Part shown: positions 50,889 through 62,564 of the stretch, in pieces
Layout of the letters: each line of letters opens with the position of its first letter
Position numbering within the stretch: the stretch's first letter is position 1
Origin: Rhodococcus sp. 06-235-1A
Lineage (GTDB): Bacteria; Actinomycetota; Actinomycetes; Mycobacteriales; Mycobacteriaceae
DNA length: 64,000 nucleotides
Direction of reading: 5' to 3'
Assembly: GCF_002258785.1 (NCBI RefSeq)
Contig: NZ_NOYI01000014.1
Location: 1-64,000, forward strand
Position numbers and translations under genes: made by a program
The notes under the pieces: generated by a model
Databases searched by the model: none
What the model saw: the letters and a program-made list of their open reading frames with translations, nothing else
What the model was told of the DNA's origin: nothing

Positions 50889-52643
50889 TCACGCAACCCC
50901 CGAATGCTCGACGGGCCTCGCCGAGGAACCGGACCGAATCTCGACGATCGGCAACCGCAGACCGCCGGGCGCGTCCACCGGGACGACCGGGGAGTTCGGG
51001 GCGATCGGGTCGAGACGCTGGTACGGCAACCCCTGTGCCGGACGGAGATCCAGCTCGCCCTTGTTCGGCCACAGCGCCGCCGACCGCTCGGCCTGCGCGC
51101 TGATCGTCAGCGACGGGTTCACTCCGAGGTTGGCCGATACGGCAGCCCCGTCGACCACACTGAGCGTCGGGTAGCCGTGGACGCGGTGGTACGGATCGAT
51201 GACGCCGTGATCGGAGTCCGAGGCGATCGCGCATCCACCGAGGAAGTGGGCCGTGAGCGGGATGTTGAACAGTTCGCCCCAGGTACCGCCTGCAACGCCG
51301 CCGATCTTCTTGGCGATACGGCGGGTGGCGTCGTTGCCCTCGGGAATCCACGTCGGGTTGGGTTCACCGTGACCTTGCCTGCTCGAGATCTTGCGGCCGA
51401 AGGGCCCACGCTTGGTGAACGTGGTGATCGAGTTGTCCAGATTCTGCATGACCAGCGCGATGATCGTGCGCTCGCTCCAGTGCCGGACGTTGACGACTCG
51501 GACGAACTGAACCGGATGAGCGATCATCGCGAACACGAACTTGAGCCACCGCGGAATCTTTCCGCCGCCGTCGGTCATCAGGGTCTGCAGCATTCCCATC
51601 GCGTTCGAGCCCTTGCCGTACCGGACCGGTTCTATGTGCGTGTTGGGGCTGGGGTGGAACGAGGACGTGATGGCGACACCGTGCGTGAGGTCCATGTTCG
51701 GATCGACCGCCAGTTTCGCGGCTCCGACGATCGACTCGGAATTGGTGCGGGTCAGTTCGCCGAGTGTGTCCGACAGACGGGGCAGCGCGCCCGTGTCCTT
51801 CATCTTGTGCAGCAGGTTCTGGGTACCCCAGGTGCCCGCGGCGAGAACGACATTGGCCGCACTGTAGGACTTGCGGCCCTTGCGCAGTCGAGCGCCGGTG
51901 CGTTCGGTGTCGACGTCCCAGGTGCCGTCGGCGCGGGGACGAAGACCGGTCACCGTCGTCATCGGCACGATCTCGGCCCCTGCGCGCTCGGCCAGGCCGA
52001 GGTAGTTCTTCAGCAGGGTGTTCTTGGCTCCGTGGCGGCACCCGGTCATGCACTCACCGCATTCGATGCATCCGGTCCGCGCTGGACCCGCGCCGCCGAA
52101 ATACGGATCCGGGACGGTCTTGCCTGGTTCGTCTCCGAAGAACACCCCGACCGGAGTCTGAATGAAGGTATCGGCGACACCCATGTCCTCGGCGACCGAC
52201 TTCATCACCTCGTCGGCGGGGGTCATGTGCGGATTACGAACCACGCCGAGCATGCGGGTGGCCTGGTCGTAGAACGGGGAGAGCTCACTGCTCCAGTCGG
52301 TGATGTGGGCCCACTGCTTGTCCTCGAAGAACGGCGCTTGTGGCTTGTAGAGGGTGTTCGCGTAGTTCAGCGAGCCACCGCCGACGCCTGCACCGGCAAG
52401 AATGAGGCAGTCACGCAACAGGTGCACACGCTGGATTCCGTAGAGGCCCAGCTTCGGTGCCCACAGGAAGCGCTTGAGATCCCAGCTGTTCTTCGCGAAG
52501 TCCTTGTCCTCGAAGCGTTGCCCGGCTTCCAGGATCCCGACGCGGTACCCCTTCTCCACCAGCCGAAGCGCGGTGACGCTCCCACCGAAGCCAGAACCGA
52601 CGATCAGAACGTCGTAATCCGTGGCGCGAACAGCTGAACCCAT
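50889..52643 (-). CDS. GMC-family oxidoreductase (cholesterol oxidase-like, ChoD type)
   Basis: A 584-residue FAD enzyme: GSGFGGSVTALRLVEKG (dinucleotide loop, about 16-32), GAGVGGGSLNYAN, and a late HFLGGCAIASDSDHGVIDPYHRVHG catalytic region. A CIECGECMTGC cluster (about 195-205) is typical of ChoD-like proteins rather than secreted cholesterol oxidases. The position next to guaB3/guaB2 and guaA equals Rv3409c (choD). The true substrate in such organisms is debated. GGAGG lies before the ATG. Confidence 0.9.
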   Translation of the reverse strand: MGSAVRATDYDVLIVGSGFGGSVTALRLVEKGYRVGILEAGQRFEDKDFAKNSWDLKRFLWAPKLGLYGIQRVHLLRDCLILAGAGVGGGSLNYANTLYKPQAPFFEDKQWAHITDWSSELSPFYDQATRMLGVVRNPHMTPADEVMKSVAEDMGVADTFIQTPVGVFFGDEPGKTVPDPYFGGAGPARTGCIECGECMTGCRHGAKNTLLKNYLGLAERAGAEIVPMTTVTGLRPRADGTWDVDTERTGARLRKGRKSYSAANVVLAAGTWGTQNLLHKMKDTGALPRLSDTLGELTRTNSESIVGAAKLAVDPNMDLTHGVAITSSFHPSPNTHIEPVRYGKGSNAMGMLQTLMTDGGGKIPRWLKFVFAMIAHPVQFVRVVNVRHWSERTIIALVMQNLDNSITTFTKRGPFGRKISSRQGHGEPNPTWIPEGNDATRRIAKKIGGVAGGTWGELFNIPLTAHFLGGCAIASDSDHGVIDPYHRVHGYPTLSVVDGAAVSANLGVNPSLTISAQAERSAALWPNKGELDLRPAQGLPYQRLDPIAPNSPVVPVDAPGGLRLPIVEIRSGSSARPVEHSGVA

Positions 52644-52774
52644 GGTGACCTCCGCTACATCCGTTGCTGTCGAACAGTATGCACACCCCTATGTGACTAC
52701 CGCCACAAGCGATTCTAGCTGTTACTGAAGGTATCACCAACCCAGGGTCGGCTTACGTGGACGCCGAGCAACAG

Positions 52775-52811
52775 AAAAGGCGCGCACCCCGGTGTGAAAG
52801 GAGTGCGCGCC
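52775..52811 (-). terminator. Intrinsic terminator of guaB3
   Basis: GGCGCGCAC (52779-52787) and GTGCGCGCC (52803-52811) pair perfectly around 15 bases. Read on the reverse strand the stem is followed by TTTTCT. It lies about 20 bases after the guaB3 stop and separates it from the GMC oxidase gene. Confidence 0.87.
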
Positions 52812-52829
52812 CTGCTGGAACAGACTTGA

Positions 52830-53969
52830 TCAGGCCCTGACGTTCAGGCCCACCTTCTGGAATTCCTTGAGATCGGAGTACCCCGACTTCGCCATCGACC
52901 GACGCAGTCCGCCGACGAGGTTGATCGAGCCGTACGACTCGCGTGACGGTCCGTGCAGCACCTGATCCAGGCTGGGGCGTTCACCTGCAGACATCGGCAA
53001 CAACGCACCGCGTGGCATCGACGGATGCGCCGCCGCGGACGGCCAGTACCAGCCGCCGCCGGGAGCCTCCGCGGCGACGGCCAGCGGAGCGCCGAGAACC
53101 GCAGCGTCGGCCCCACAGGCGATGGCCTTGGCGAGCGCCCCGGAGGTGGTGATGTCGCCGTCGGCGATGACGTGCACGTACCGTCCACCGGTCTCGTCCA
53201 GGTAGTCCCGCCGCGCTGCGGCCGCATCGGCGATCGCGGTGGCCATCGGGACGCCGATACCGAGCACCTCGCCGGTGGTCGTACCGCCTTCGACCGAGCC
53301 GTAGCCGACGATGACGCCTGCCGCACCGGTACGCATCAAGTGCAGTGCGGTGCGGTGATCGCTGACGCCGCCCGCGATGACGGGGACGTCGAGTTCGGCG
53401 ATGAACGTCTTGAGGTTGAGCGGCTCCTCGTCGCCGTGCGCCACATGCTCGGCCGAGATGATCGTGCCCTGAATGACCAGCAGATCCAGTCCTGCCGCCA
53501 CCAGGGCGGGCGTCAACGCACGGGCGTTCTGCGGGCTCACCCGCACGGCGACGGTCACACCGGAATCGCGCACCTGGCCGACCGCGGCCGCCAGGAGATC
53601 CGGCTGCAGCGGCGCGGAGTGCAACTCCTGCAGAAAAGCGATGGGCGCATCGGGATCGAGATCGGTCTCGGCGATATGGATCAGCTGATCGAGCTTGGCC
53701 TGCACGTCCGCGTGACGCGCCCACAAGCCCTCACCGTTGACGACCCCGAGCCCACCCTGGCGACCGAGCTCGATCGCGAATGCAGGCGAGACCAGCGCAT
53801 CGGTCGGATGCGCGAGCACCGGGATGTCGAAGCGGTATGCGTCGAGCTGCCACGCCGTCGACACCTCCTTCGAAGACCGGGTACGACGGGACGGCACGAT
53901 GTCGACGTCGTCCAGTTGGTACGTGCGGCGGGCTTCTCTGCCCATGCCGATTTCAACGAGGTCGCGCAC
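52830..53969 (-). CDS. guaB3: GuaB3, IMP dehydrogenase-like protein
   Basis: A 379-residue TIM-barrel protein of the GuaB3 type. There are no CBS domains, and the catalytic loop reads GYGSVEGGTTTGEVLG, without the cysteine of true IMP dehydrogenase (GxGSxCTT). The reaction is therefore not the standard oxidation of IMP; the related cyanobacterial and actinobacterial proteins have been linked to GMP reductase-like activity. GTG start with AAAGG upstream. It lies 55 bases after guaB2 in the same direction. Confidence 0.93.
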   Translation of the reverse strand: MRDLVEIGMGREARRTYQLDDVDIVPSRRTRSSKEVSTAWQLDAYRFDIPVLAHPTDALVSPAFAIELGRQGGLGVVNGEGLWARHADVQAKLDQLIHIAETDLDPDAPIAFLQELHSAPLQPDLLAAAVGQVRDSGVTVAVRVSPQNARALTPALVAAGLDLLVIQGTIISAEHVAHGDEEPLNLKTFIAELDVPVIAGGVSDHRTALHLMRTGAAGVIVGYGSVEGGTTTGEVLGIGVPMATAIADAAAARRDYLDETGGRYVHVIADGDITTSGALAKAIACGADAAVLGAPLAVAAEAPGGGWYWPSAAAHPSMPRGALLPMSAGERPSLDQVLHGPSRESYGSINLVGGLRRSMAKSGYSDLKEFQKVGLNVRA

Positions 53970-54024
53970 GCGCGCACCTTTCTACTTCGAGAGCGAATCG
54001 ATTCGGCCGAAGAAGGCCGATCGA

Positions 54025-55847
<1,823 letters not shown>

Positions 55848-56252
55848 GTGCGCGATCAACTGCCTCCCGGTCTACCCCCGGATCCCTTCGCCGGAGACCC
55901 AGCCGACCCGTCGGCCGCCCTCGACGCTATCGAGCCCGGCCAGCCTCTCGATCCCCAGGAGCGTCTGGCCGTCGAAGAGGACTTGGCGGACCTCGCCGTC
56001 TACGAGGCACTGCTCGGCCACCGCGGAATCCGCGGCCTGGTCGTGTGCTGCGAGGACTGCCAGCAGGACCACTATCACGACTGGGACATGCTGCGCGCCA
56101 ACCTGCTGCAGCTCCTGGTCGACGGAACCGTTCGGCCGCACGAGCCGGCCTACGATCCGGTCCCCGACGCCTACGTGACCTGGGACTACTGCCGCGGTTT
56201 CGCGGACGCCTCGATGAACGACGCCTTGCACGGCGACGGTTTCGACAGCTGA
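55848..56252 (+). CDS. DUF5319 protein
   Basis: A 134-residue protein equivalent in position and sequence type to Rv3412. The start (RDQLPPGLPPDPFAGDP) is Pro-rich, and the middle has CCEDCQQDHYHDWDMLRANLL, a Cys/His set that may bind metal. GTG at 55848 is chosen: TACCGT sits 7-12 bases upstream, fitting leaderless translation. The function is unknown. It is followed by a strong bidirectional terminator. Confidence 0.85.
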   Translation: MRDQLPPGLPPDPFAGDPADPSAALDAIEPGQPLDPQERLAVEEDLADLAVYEALLGHRGIRGLVVCCEDCQQDHYHDWDMLRANLLQLLVDGTVRPHEPAYDPVPDAYVTWDYCRGFADASMNDALHGDGFDS

Positions 56253-56273
56253 TCTCCGACGCAACTCCGCATC

Positions 56274-56314
56274 ACGAAGAAGCCCGACACGATGATCGTG
56301 TCGGGCTTCTTCGT
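56274..56314. terminator. Bidirectional terminator, 20-bp arms
   Basis: A perfect inverted repeat with 20-base arms and a single central base (56294) lies between the convergent DUF5319 and rsdA genes. Read forward it ends in GGCTTCTTCGTCT. Such long stems without pure T runs are common actinobacterial terminators, here serving both genes. Confidence 0.9.
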
Positions 56315-56365
56315 CTCGCCTGATCCGACAACGCTGCCGTAGGACAGCGCTGTCGGTGTATTCGC

Positions 56366-57382
56366 TCAGCTACCGCCGGACGGAACCGACATACGATCGC
56401 GATTCTCGGGCGCGCTGCTGCCGCCTGCAGTGGCCGTCGGCTGGTTCGGCTCGAAGAGCACCGTCGGCGTGACATCCGTCGTCGTCGGACTCGGAGTCGT
56501 CGTGGACGGCGGACTTTCCGGAGTCGTCGTGGACGGGCTCGGTGTGACCGGTGCCGCGCTGGTGTCCGGCGTGATCGGATCCACGGGAGCCTGCGGGGCG
56601 ACGGCCTCGGAGCTAGGTGCGGGAGCAGGCACACCCGGCACGGGTGCCGGTGGTGGCGGCGCGGGCACGGTCAGTGCCTGCAATTCCTGCAACAGACGTG
56701 CCAGCCATTCGTCGAGCTCGGCGCGCTGCGCGTCGTCGAGCACAGCCGATGTGCCGTTCGATGCACCGTCGAGCAATGCACGCGCGGCGTCGGTGTCGCC
56801 GGACGAAATGAGATCTTCGGCCGCTTGCAGCTTGGACGTCGTATCTATCTGCGCCACAGTGGAATCGGCTTGCTCGGAGAACACGACGGACTTGACGCTC
56901 CACAGCGGATCGTCGGGCGTCGAGTTGTACGAGATGACCACCAGGCCACCCATCACCACGGCGATCGCAGCGGCGGCACCGGCGATGGGACGCAACAGCC
57001 GCATCCGCCCGCCACGGTTCGCCGAGCTCGACCGCGACATGTCGGCCGCGAGCTTCTCACGTTCGACCGAGGCGACCACAACATCGAGGGAGGGGCCGGC
57101 AGGCATCGCCGGCGTCACCACATCTGCACGCCACGTGGCGAGCAGAAGGGCGAGTTGGTACTCGTCTGCGTCATCGGTAGCGATCGGTCCGTCACCACTG
57201 ATCGCGTCGATGAACGCATCGTCGCGACGTACGGCGACGAGGTCCACCGGACCACCGTCTGCACCGATGTCGGCATAGGGATCGTTCTGCTTCGGTCCAG
57301 TGGGGTTCACGTGCTCACCGATTCGCGAGATTCCGCGACGCGGGGTCTCACCGGGGCCACCGTGACCATTGTCCCTAGCCAT
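56366..57382 (-). CDS. rsdA: Anti-sigma-D factor RsdA
   Basis: A 338-residue membrane protein. The N-terminal segment with DDAFIDAISGDGPIATDDADEYQLALLLATWRADV binds sigma-D (known for RsdA). One span lies at about 132-151, and a long Pro/Thr/Ser tail (about 230-338) is outside. Release of sigma-D occurs by regulated proteolysis in the family. The ATG at 57382 overlaps the sigD stop by 8 bases and has AGGTG upstream, so the two are coupled. Confidence 0.93.
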   Translation of the reverse strand: MARDNGHGGPGETPRRGISRIGEHVNPTGPKQNDPYADIGADGGPVDLVAVRRDDAFIDAISGDGPIATDDADEYQLALLLATWRADVVTPAMPAGPSLDVVVASVEREKLAADMSRSSSANRGGRMRLLRPIAGAAAAIAVVMGGLVVISYNSTPDDPLWSVKSVVFSEQADSTVAQIDTTSKLQAAEDLISSGDTDAARALLDGASNGTSAVLDDAQRAELDEWLARLLQELQALTVPAPPPPAPVPGVPAPAPSSEAVAPQAPVDPITPDTSAAPVTPSPSTTTPESPPSTTTPSPTTTDVTPTVLFEPNQPTATAGGSSAPENRDRMSVPSGGS

Positions 57383-57953
57383 ACATTTCACCTGCTCTCA
57401 CAACTTCGTTCTTCAGTTTTGCGATAGCTCGGTGCTGAGCTACGCGGATAGCGCCTGCAGTGCTGCCGACGGCCGCTGCTGTTTCCTCTGCCGACAACCC
57501 GACGATGAGTCGGAGCACCAGAATTTCGCGGTGCTTGGCGGGCAAGGTGTCCAGCAGTGCAGTCATCTGTCGACTCGACTCGGATTCGAGAGCGCGTTGC
57601 TCCGGTCCGTGTTCCATCGACACGACATCTGGTACTTCGGCGGCCGGGTCCGATTTGTTACGCGAGGCACTGCGATGGGCATCGGCGACCTTGTGAGCCG
57701 CGATGCCGTACACGAATGCCATGAACGGACGACCTTGGTCCTGGTAGCGAGGCAAGGCGGTCATGACTGCCAAACAGACCTCCTGCGCCACGTCGTCGGC
57801 CGAAAGCTGACCGCGTTCAGCCGAACCGACCCGTGCCCGGCAGTACCGAACGACGAGTGGCCGGATGAATTCCAGGACCCGGGACAGAGCCAGTCGATCG
57901 CCTTGCGCTGCGGCAACGACGAAAGAGTCCAACTCCTCACCCGCTGTGTTCAT
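57375..57953 (-). CDS. sigD: RNA polymerase sigma factor SigD
   Basis: A 192-residue ECF sigma factor. Region 2 (about 25-100) contains DVAQEVCLAVMTALPRY and PFMAFVYGIAAHKVADAHR. Region 4 (about 130-185) contains LPAKHREILVLRLIVGLSAEETAAAVGSTAGAIRVAQHRA. It directs stationary-phase and starvation genes in mycobacteria and is held by RsdA. The start ATG 57953 follows an upstream open frame that is not coding. Confidence 0.95.
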   Translation of the reverse strand: MNTAGEELDSFVVAAAQGDRLALSRVLEFIRPLVVRYCRARVGSAERGQLSADDVAQEVCLAVMTALPRYQDQGRPFMAFVYGIAAHKVADAHRSASRNKSDPAAEVPDVVSMEHGPEQRALESESSRQMTALLDTLPAKHREILVLRLIVGLSAEETAAAVGSTAGAIRVAQHRAIAKLKNEVVRAGEMYG

Positions 57954-58089
57954 CGTCGGCAAATTTCCCCGCGTTACAGGTACGCACCCGCCAGGGAGCG
58001 CTTCCACGTAGTGGTGGAACGAGACCAAGGATAGCGACACCACCCCGCAGCAACCGAACCACTCGGTCCGTCCCGGATCGCGGTCCTGG

Positions 58090-58917
58090 TCAGTCGACCG
58101 ACGAACCACCCCGACGATCGAGCACGACAGCCAGATCGGCGGACGTGGCCATCCCGGTGTCGATCCCTCCGGTGCCCTCGCACAGCATCGTCGCGGCCCA
58201 ACGTAACGGCAGCAGACCGTGCATCGCCGCAGCGCTGGCCACCTGGACGGCCGAGTCGCGGGCACGGGCGGTCTCACCGGCGCAACTCAGCGCCGCCGCC
58301 AGCACCAGGTCCGTCTTGATGCTGTGGCGTAACGAATCGGCATCGGTGGAGAGAGCCAGAGCGGATTCGGCGTGTCGGAGGGCTTCGGGGCCGTCACCGC
58401 GCATCATTGCCAGCTCGGCGGCTACCCACGCCGCCCGTAGCGCCGGACGCCACAGCCCCCCACCGAACGACCCGAGTCGTTGCTCGGCGCTACGGGCCAA
58501 CAAGGCGTCTGCCATCCCAAACCGGCCGCTGCCCAGCGCATCCGCGGCGAGGCCGGTCAATGCATCCGTTCGTGCCTCGACCGTGTCTCGCGAGCGCGCC
58601 GGTCCCACGATGCCGACGAGAGAGACTGCCCTGCCGTCGAAGTGACGTGCTCGCTCGTGCTTGCCCAACTGGCGCAGCCACGACGCTCTGGTCGAGGCGT
58701 GCAGCGACGCGAGTTCGGGACTGCGGGCTCGATACCGTCTCAGCTCGATGTCCGCCGCGCTGTATCGACCCTGACCTGCCAGCGCGACACTGCGGTGCCA
58801 GCTTTCGTAGGGATCGGTCGCCGCGGGGAGTGGGACGCGGCCCGGATCGGTCCCGAAGGCGGCATCGACGAGTCCGGACTGCGTGGTGGTGAACAGCGAT
58901 CTCTGTTCTGGTGGCAC
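58090..58917 (-). CDS. TPR-like protein upstream of sigD (Rv3415c type)
   Basis: A 275-residue protein made of helical repeats (ASLHASTRASWLRQLGKHERARHF; DALTGLAADALGSGRFGMADALLARSAEQ; AELAMMRGDGPEALRHAESALALS), suggesting a tetratricopeptide-like fold. GTG at 58917 begins the region matching the family; the frame is open to 58995. It lies before sigD in the same order as Rv3415c in M. tuberculosis. The function is unknown. Confidence 0.8.
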   Translation of the reverse strand: MPPEQRSLFTTTQSGLVDAAFGTDPGRVPLPAATDPYESWHRSVALAGQGRYSAADIELRRYRARSPELASLHASTRASWLRQLGKHERARHFDGRAVSLVGIVGPARSRDTVEARTDALTGLAADALGSGRFGMADALLARSAEQRLGSFGGGLWRPALRAAWVAAELAMMRGDGPEALRHAESALALSTDADSLRHSIKTDLVLAAALSCAGETARARDSAVQVASAAAMHGLLPLRWAATMLCEGTGGIDTGMATSADLAVVLDRRGGSSVD

Positions 58918-59656
58918 GAGGCAAGAGTAGGGCCCTCGTCGACGACGTCCGACATCCGTCGCGGGCAACGATCCACGACCGAGGCGCGACGACACCGGAA
59001 GAGGGCACTCGGGAAAGTAATTGTGCAGTGACCTCTCGCAATCGAATGCGCCATCGGAGTCCGTGCACTCAATGCAGTTTTCAAGGAATTAACAATGTGA
59101 ACGAGGGCCGTTTCGGAAACGAGAATCTGAACGCTGTGTGGCGAATAGGTTAATCGCCGCAGGGAATCGTTCGACCGAAAACAAGTACCGCGGTGCGCGC
59201 AATGGAATGCCGGGAGCTACGTCGAGTGGTCCGCGGGTTCGACGTCGAACACCGACCTCCGCGCTCGACGACCGAAGCGATGCCCCACCGAACCGCCGAA
59301 CCCACACGGACCTCGAGCACCGGTCAAGTCCCTGAACAGCGCAAACGCCGGCAAGTACGACACCGACCGGTCGGACGGCAGCGCCGTCGACGGATGACCG
59401 ACGTCCTCGTGCGCCGTCGGACACCGAGAGATTCACGGCCGGCTCCGCCTCCATCGTCTCCCGTCTCGACGGATTCTTCAACAGGAACGCCACGCACGCG
59501 GGTACGTCGAAGTAAATATCGCCAGTGTTAATTCTTCGCCCCATGAGTATGCATTTGCCCACGATTCGGAACTATTGACTCGATTTCGTCGATCCACATA
59601 ACGTTGTCGGCATTCGGATCACGAATCCGAGAAGCCACACCACCCTAGGAGTTCTC
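58918..59656. other. Long non-coding region upstream of whiB3
   Basis: Nearly 740 bases with no supported gene; short open frames here have no ribosome sites and odd composition. It contains the divergent promoter of the TPR-like gene and, near the right end, the whiB3 promoter and a small inverted repeat (TCGGAT-N5-ATCCGA at 59614-59630). The length is large for this gene-dense chromosome. Confidence 0.7.
59575..59604 (+). promoter_or_regulatory. whiB3 promoter
   Basis: TTGACT (59575-59580) and TAACGT (59599-59604) are separated by 18 bases. A leader of about 45 bases with TAGGAG before the ATG follows. The inverted repeat TCGGAT-N5-ATCCGA lies just after the expected start and could bind a regulator. 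Confidence 0.65.
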
Positions 59657-59950
59657 ATGCCGCAGCCGAACCACCTCCCTGGGCCGAACGCCGACATTTG
59701 GGATTGGCAGATGCACGGCCTGTGCCGTGGCGTCGACTCGTCCATGTTCTTCCACCCGGACGGTGAGCGGGGCCGGGCCCGAGCACAGCGCGAGATGCGC
59801 GCCAAGGAAATGTGCCGCAGCTGCCCCGTACTCGCACAGTGCCGCACACACGCTCTGAACGTCAGCGAACCGTACGGCATCTGGGGCGGGATGTCGGAGA
59901 CCGAACGCGAGTTGCACGCCCGCCACAATCGTCGCCGCATCGCGGTGTGA
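59657..59950 (+). CDS. whiB3: WhiB3 redox-sensing iron-sulfur regulator
   Basis: A 97-residue WhiB protein with the four cluster cysteines C23, C53, C56 and C62, the DSSMFFHPDGERGRAR segment and the turn GIWGGMSE. WhiB3 of mycobacteria holds a [4Fe-4S] cluster that responds to oxygen and NO, binds the primary sigma factor and controls lipid metabolism. The order sigD-TPR gene-whiB3-groEL1 equals Rv3414c-Rv3417c. A TAGGAG precedes the ATG. Confidence 0.95.
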   Translation: MPQPNHLPGPNADIWDWQMHGLCRGVDSSMFFHPDGERGRARAQREMRAKEMCRSCPVLAQCRTHALNVSEPYGIWGGMSETERELHARHNRRRIAV

Positions 59951-59959
59951 CACCCGAAC

Positions 59960-60005
59960 ACACGACGAAGCCCCCAACCCGATCGGGTTGGGGGCTTCGT
60001 CGTGT
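59960..60005. terminator. Bidirectional terminator, 23-bp arms
   Basis: A perfect 46-bp palindrome with no unpaired centre lies between the convergent whiB3 and groEL1 genes (whiB3 stop 10 bases before, groEL1 stop 10 bases after). The core is a GC-rich CCCCCAACCCG arm. It ends both transcripts. Confidence 0.92.
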
Positions 60006-60014
60006 CAGCAGACG

Positions 60015-61637
<1,623 letters not shown>

Positions 61638-61674
61638 TTACTCCTTCGAGTAAAGAAACTCGATCGAACGCACA

Positions 61675-61712
61675 CCGCCCCGGCACCGACACGAGATCGG
61701 CTTCCGGGGCGG
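61675..61712 (-). promoter_or_regulatory. Hairpin between groES and groEL1
   Basis: CCGCCCCGG (61675-61683) pairs perfectly with CCGGGGCGG (61704-61712) in the 97-base gap. It may attenuate or process the bicistronic mRNA, adjusting the groES to groEL1 ratio. Confidence 0.6.
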
Positions 61713-61725
61713 GATGCGTTGTGGC

Positions 61726-62025
61726 CTACTTGGCGATGACTGCCAGCACGTCGCGTGCCGACAGAATCAGGTACTCCTCGCCGGCGTACTTGATCTCGGT
61801 GCCGCCGTACTTGCTGTAGATGACGGTGTCACCTTCTTTGACGTCGACCGGGATGCGGTTGCCCTTTTCGGTGACACGGCCTTCGCCAACGGCGACGACT
61901 GTGCCTTCCTGAGGCTTCTCCTTGGCTGTGTCGGGGATGACCAGACCGGAGGCGGTCGTCGTCTCGGCCTCGTTGGCCTGGACGAGGATCTTGTCCTCGA
62001 GCGGCTTGATTTTCACGCTCGCCAC
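61726..62025 (-). CDS. groES: Co-chaperonin GroES
   Basis: A 99-residue protein beginning [16 protein letters not shown], with the mobile loop [12 protein letters not shown] and the C-terminal [11 protein letters not shown]. It caps GroEL chambers, both GroEL1 and the distant GroEL2. GTG at 62025 has GGAGGG 7 bases upstream; the longer open frame is leader RNA. Expression is controlled by the upstream CIRCE element. Confidence 0.97.
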   Translation of the reverse strand: MASVKIKPLEDKILVQANEAETTTASGLVIPDTAKEKPQEGTVVAVGEGRVTEKGNRIPVDVKEGDTVIYSKYGGTEIKYAGEEYLILSARDVLAVIAK

Positions 62026-62054
62026 GTTGAGCCCTCCAAAGTTATGGGGTACGC

Positions 62055-62076
62055 GTCCGGGGTCGGATCCCCGGAC
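62055..62076 (-). promoter_or_regulatory. Hairpin in the groES leader
   Basis: GTCCGGGG (62055-62062) pairs with CCCCGGAC (62069-62076) around 6 bases, about 30 bases upstream of the groES start. It may stabilise the leader or influence translation with temperature. Confidence 0.5.
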
Positions 62077-62166
62077 AGCTGTGTGTAAGTACTTCTCGTG
62101 CGGTCCTGACAAACGGCTCGAACTCGTTCCCGTCGTCGCGGGTGCCGGGACTTCGCTCGATGCCAA

Positions 62167-62193
62167 CTAGCACTCTATACACGAGAGTGCCAG
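62167..62193 (-). promoter_or_regulatory. CIRCE operator (HrcA site) of groES-groEL1
   Basis: CTAGCACTC-N9-GAGTGCCAG matches the CIRCE consensus TTAGCACTC-N9-GAGTGCTAA closely (the core GCACTC/GAGTGC is exact). TATAGA inside it is the likely -10, and TTGAGT (62200-62195) a -35 with a short spacer. HrcA repression of the groES operon is expected from the family. Confidence 0.93.
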
Positions 62194-62464
62194 CACTCAA
62201 GGGCTGGGTTCGCCAGGTTCGAAAAGCGAGATTCGGCTACGACGCTCCAGCCGATACTGCGGACCTCCTCCCGCTGTCCGGGGCCGTGGAAATCTACTGT
62301 CCGGGCCATCGCACATCGGCCGAATTCGGACCCGAAACGCCGAATATCGAGAGAATTCCGAACGCCGATCGGTGCACTGAAAGGCCAGGTAGAACAGGTC
62401 GGCAATCCATCGGGTAACCGACCGAGCGGAATATTAAGCTCGCATCGAAGCAGGAAGTAACGTT

Positions 62465-62493
62465 ACGATAACGGAGCTGTCCGAACGATAACG
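62465..62493. repeat. Direct repeats ACGATAACG upstream of the Hsp70-like gene
   Basis: ACGATAACG occurs at 62465-62473 and 62485-62493, 20 bp apart (two helical turns). They lie 72-100 bases before the start, in the otherwise gene-free region 62200-62564, and may be binding sites for a regulator. Confidence 0.5.
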
Positions 62494-62564
62494 ATCGACA
62501 GCCGTGCCGCGACAAGGCATTCGAGCCGGTCGATTCGGCAGACAACAGGGGTGGGAGGTGCAGC

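Noticed and set aside
49773..52637. 954-codon forward open frame antisense to guaA and the GMC oxidase
   Set aside because: Both reverse genes are unmistakable; the forward frame has shadow composition and spans two genes.
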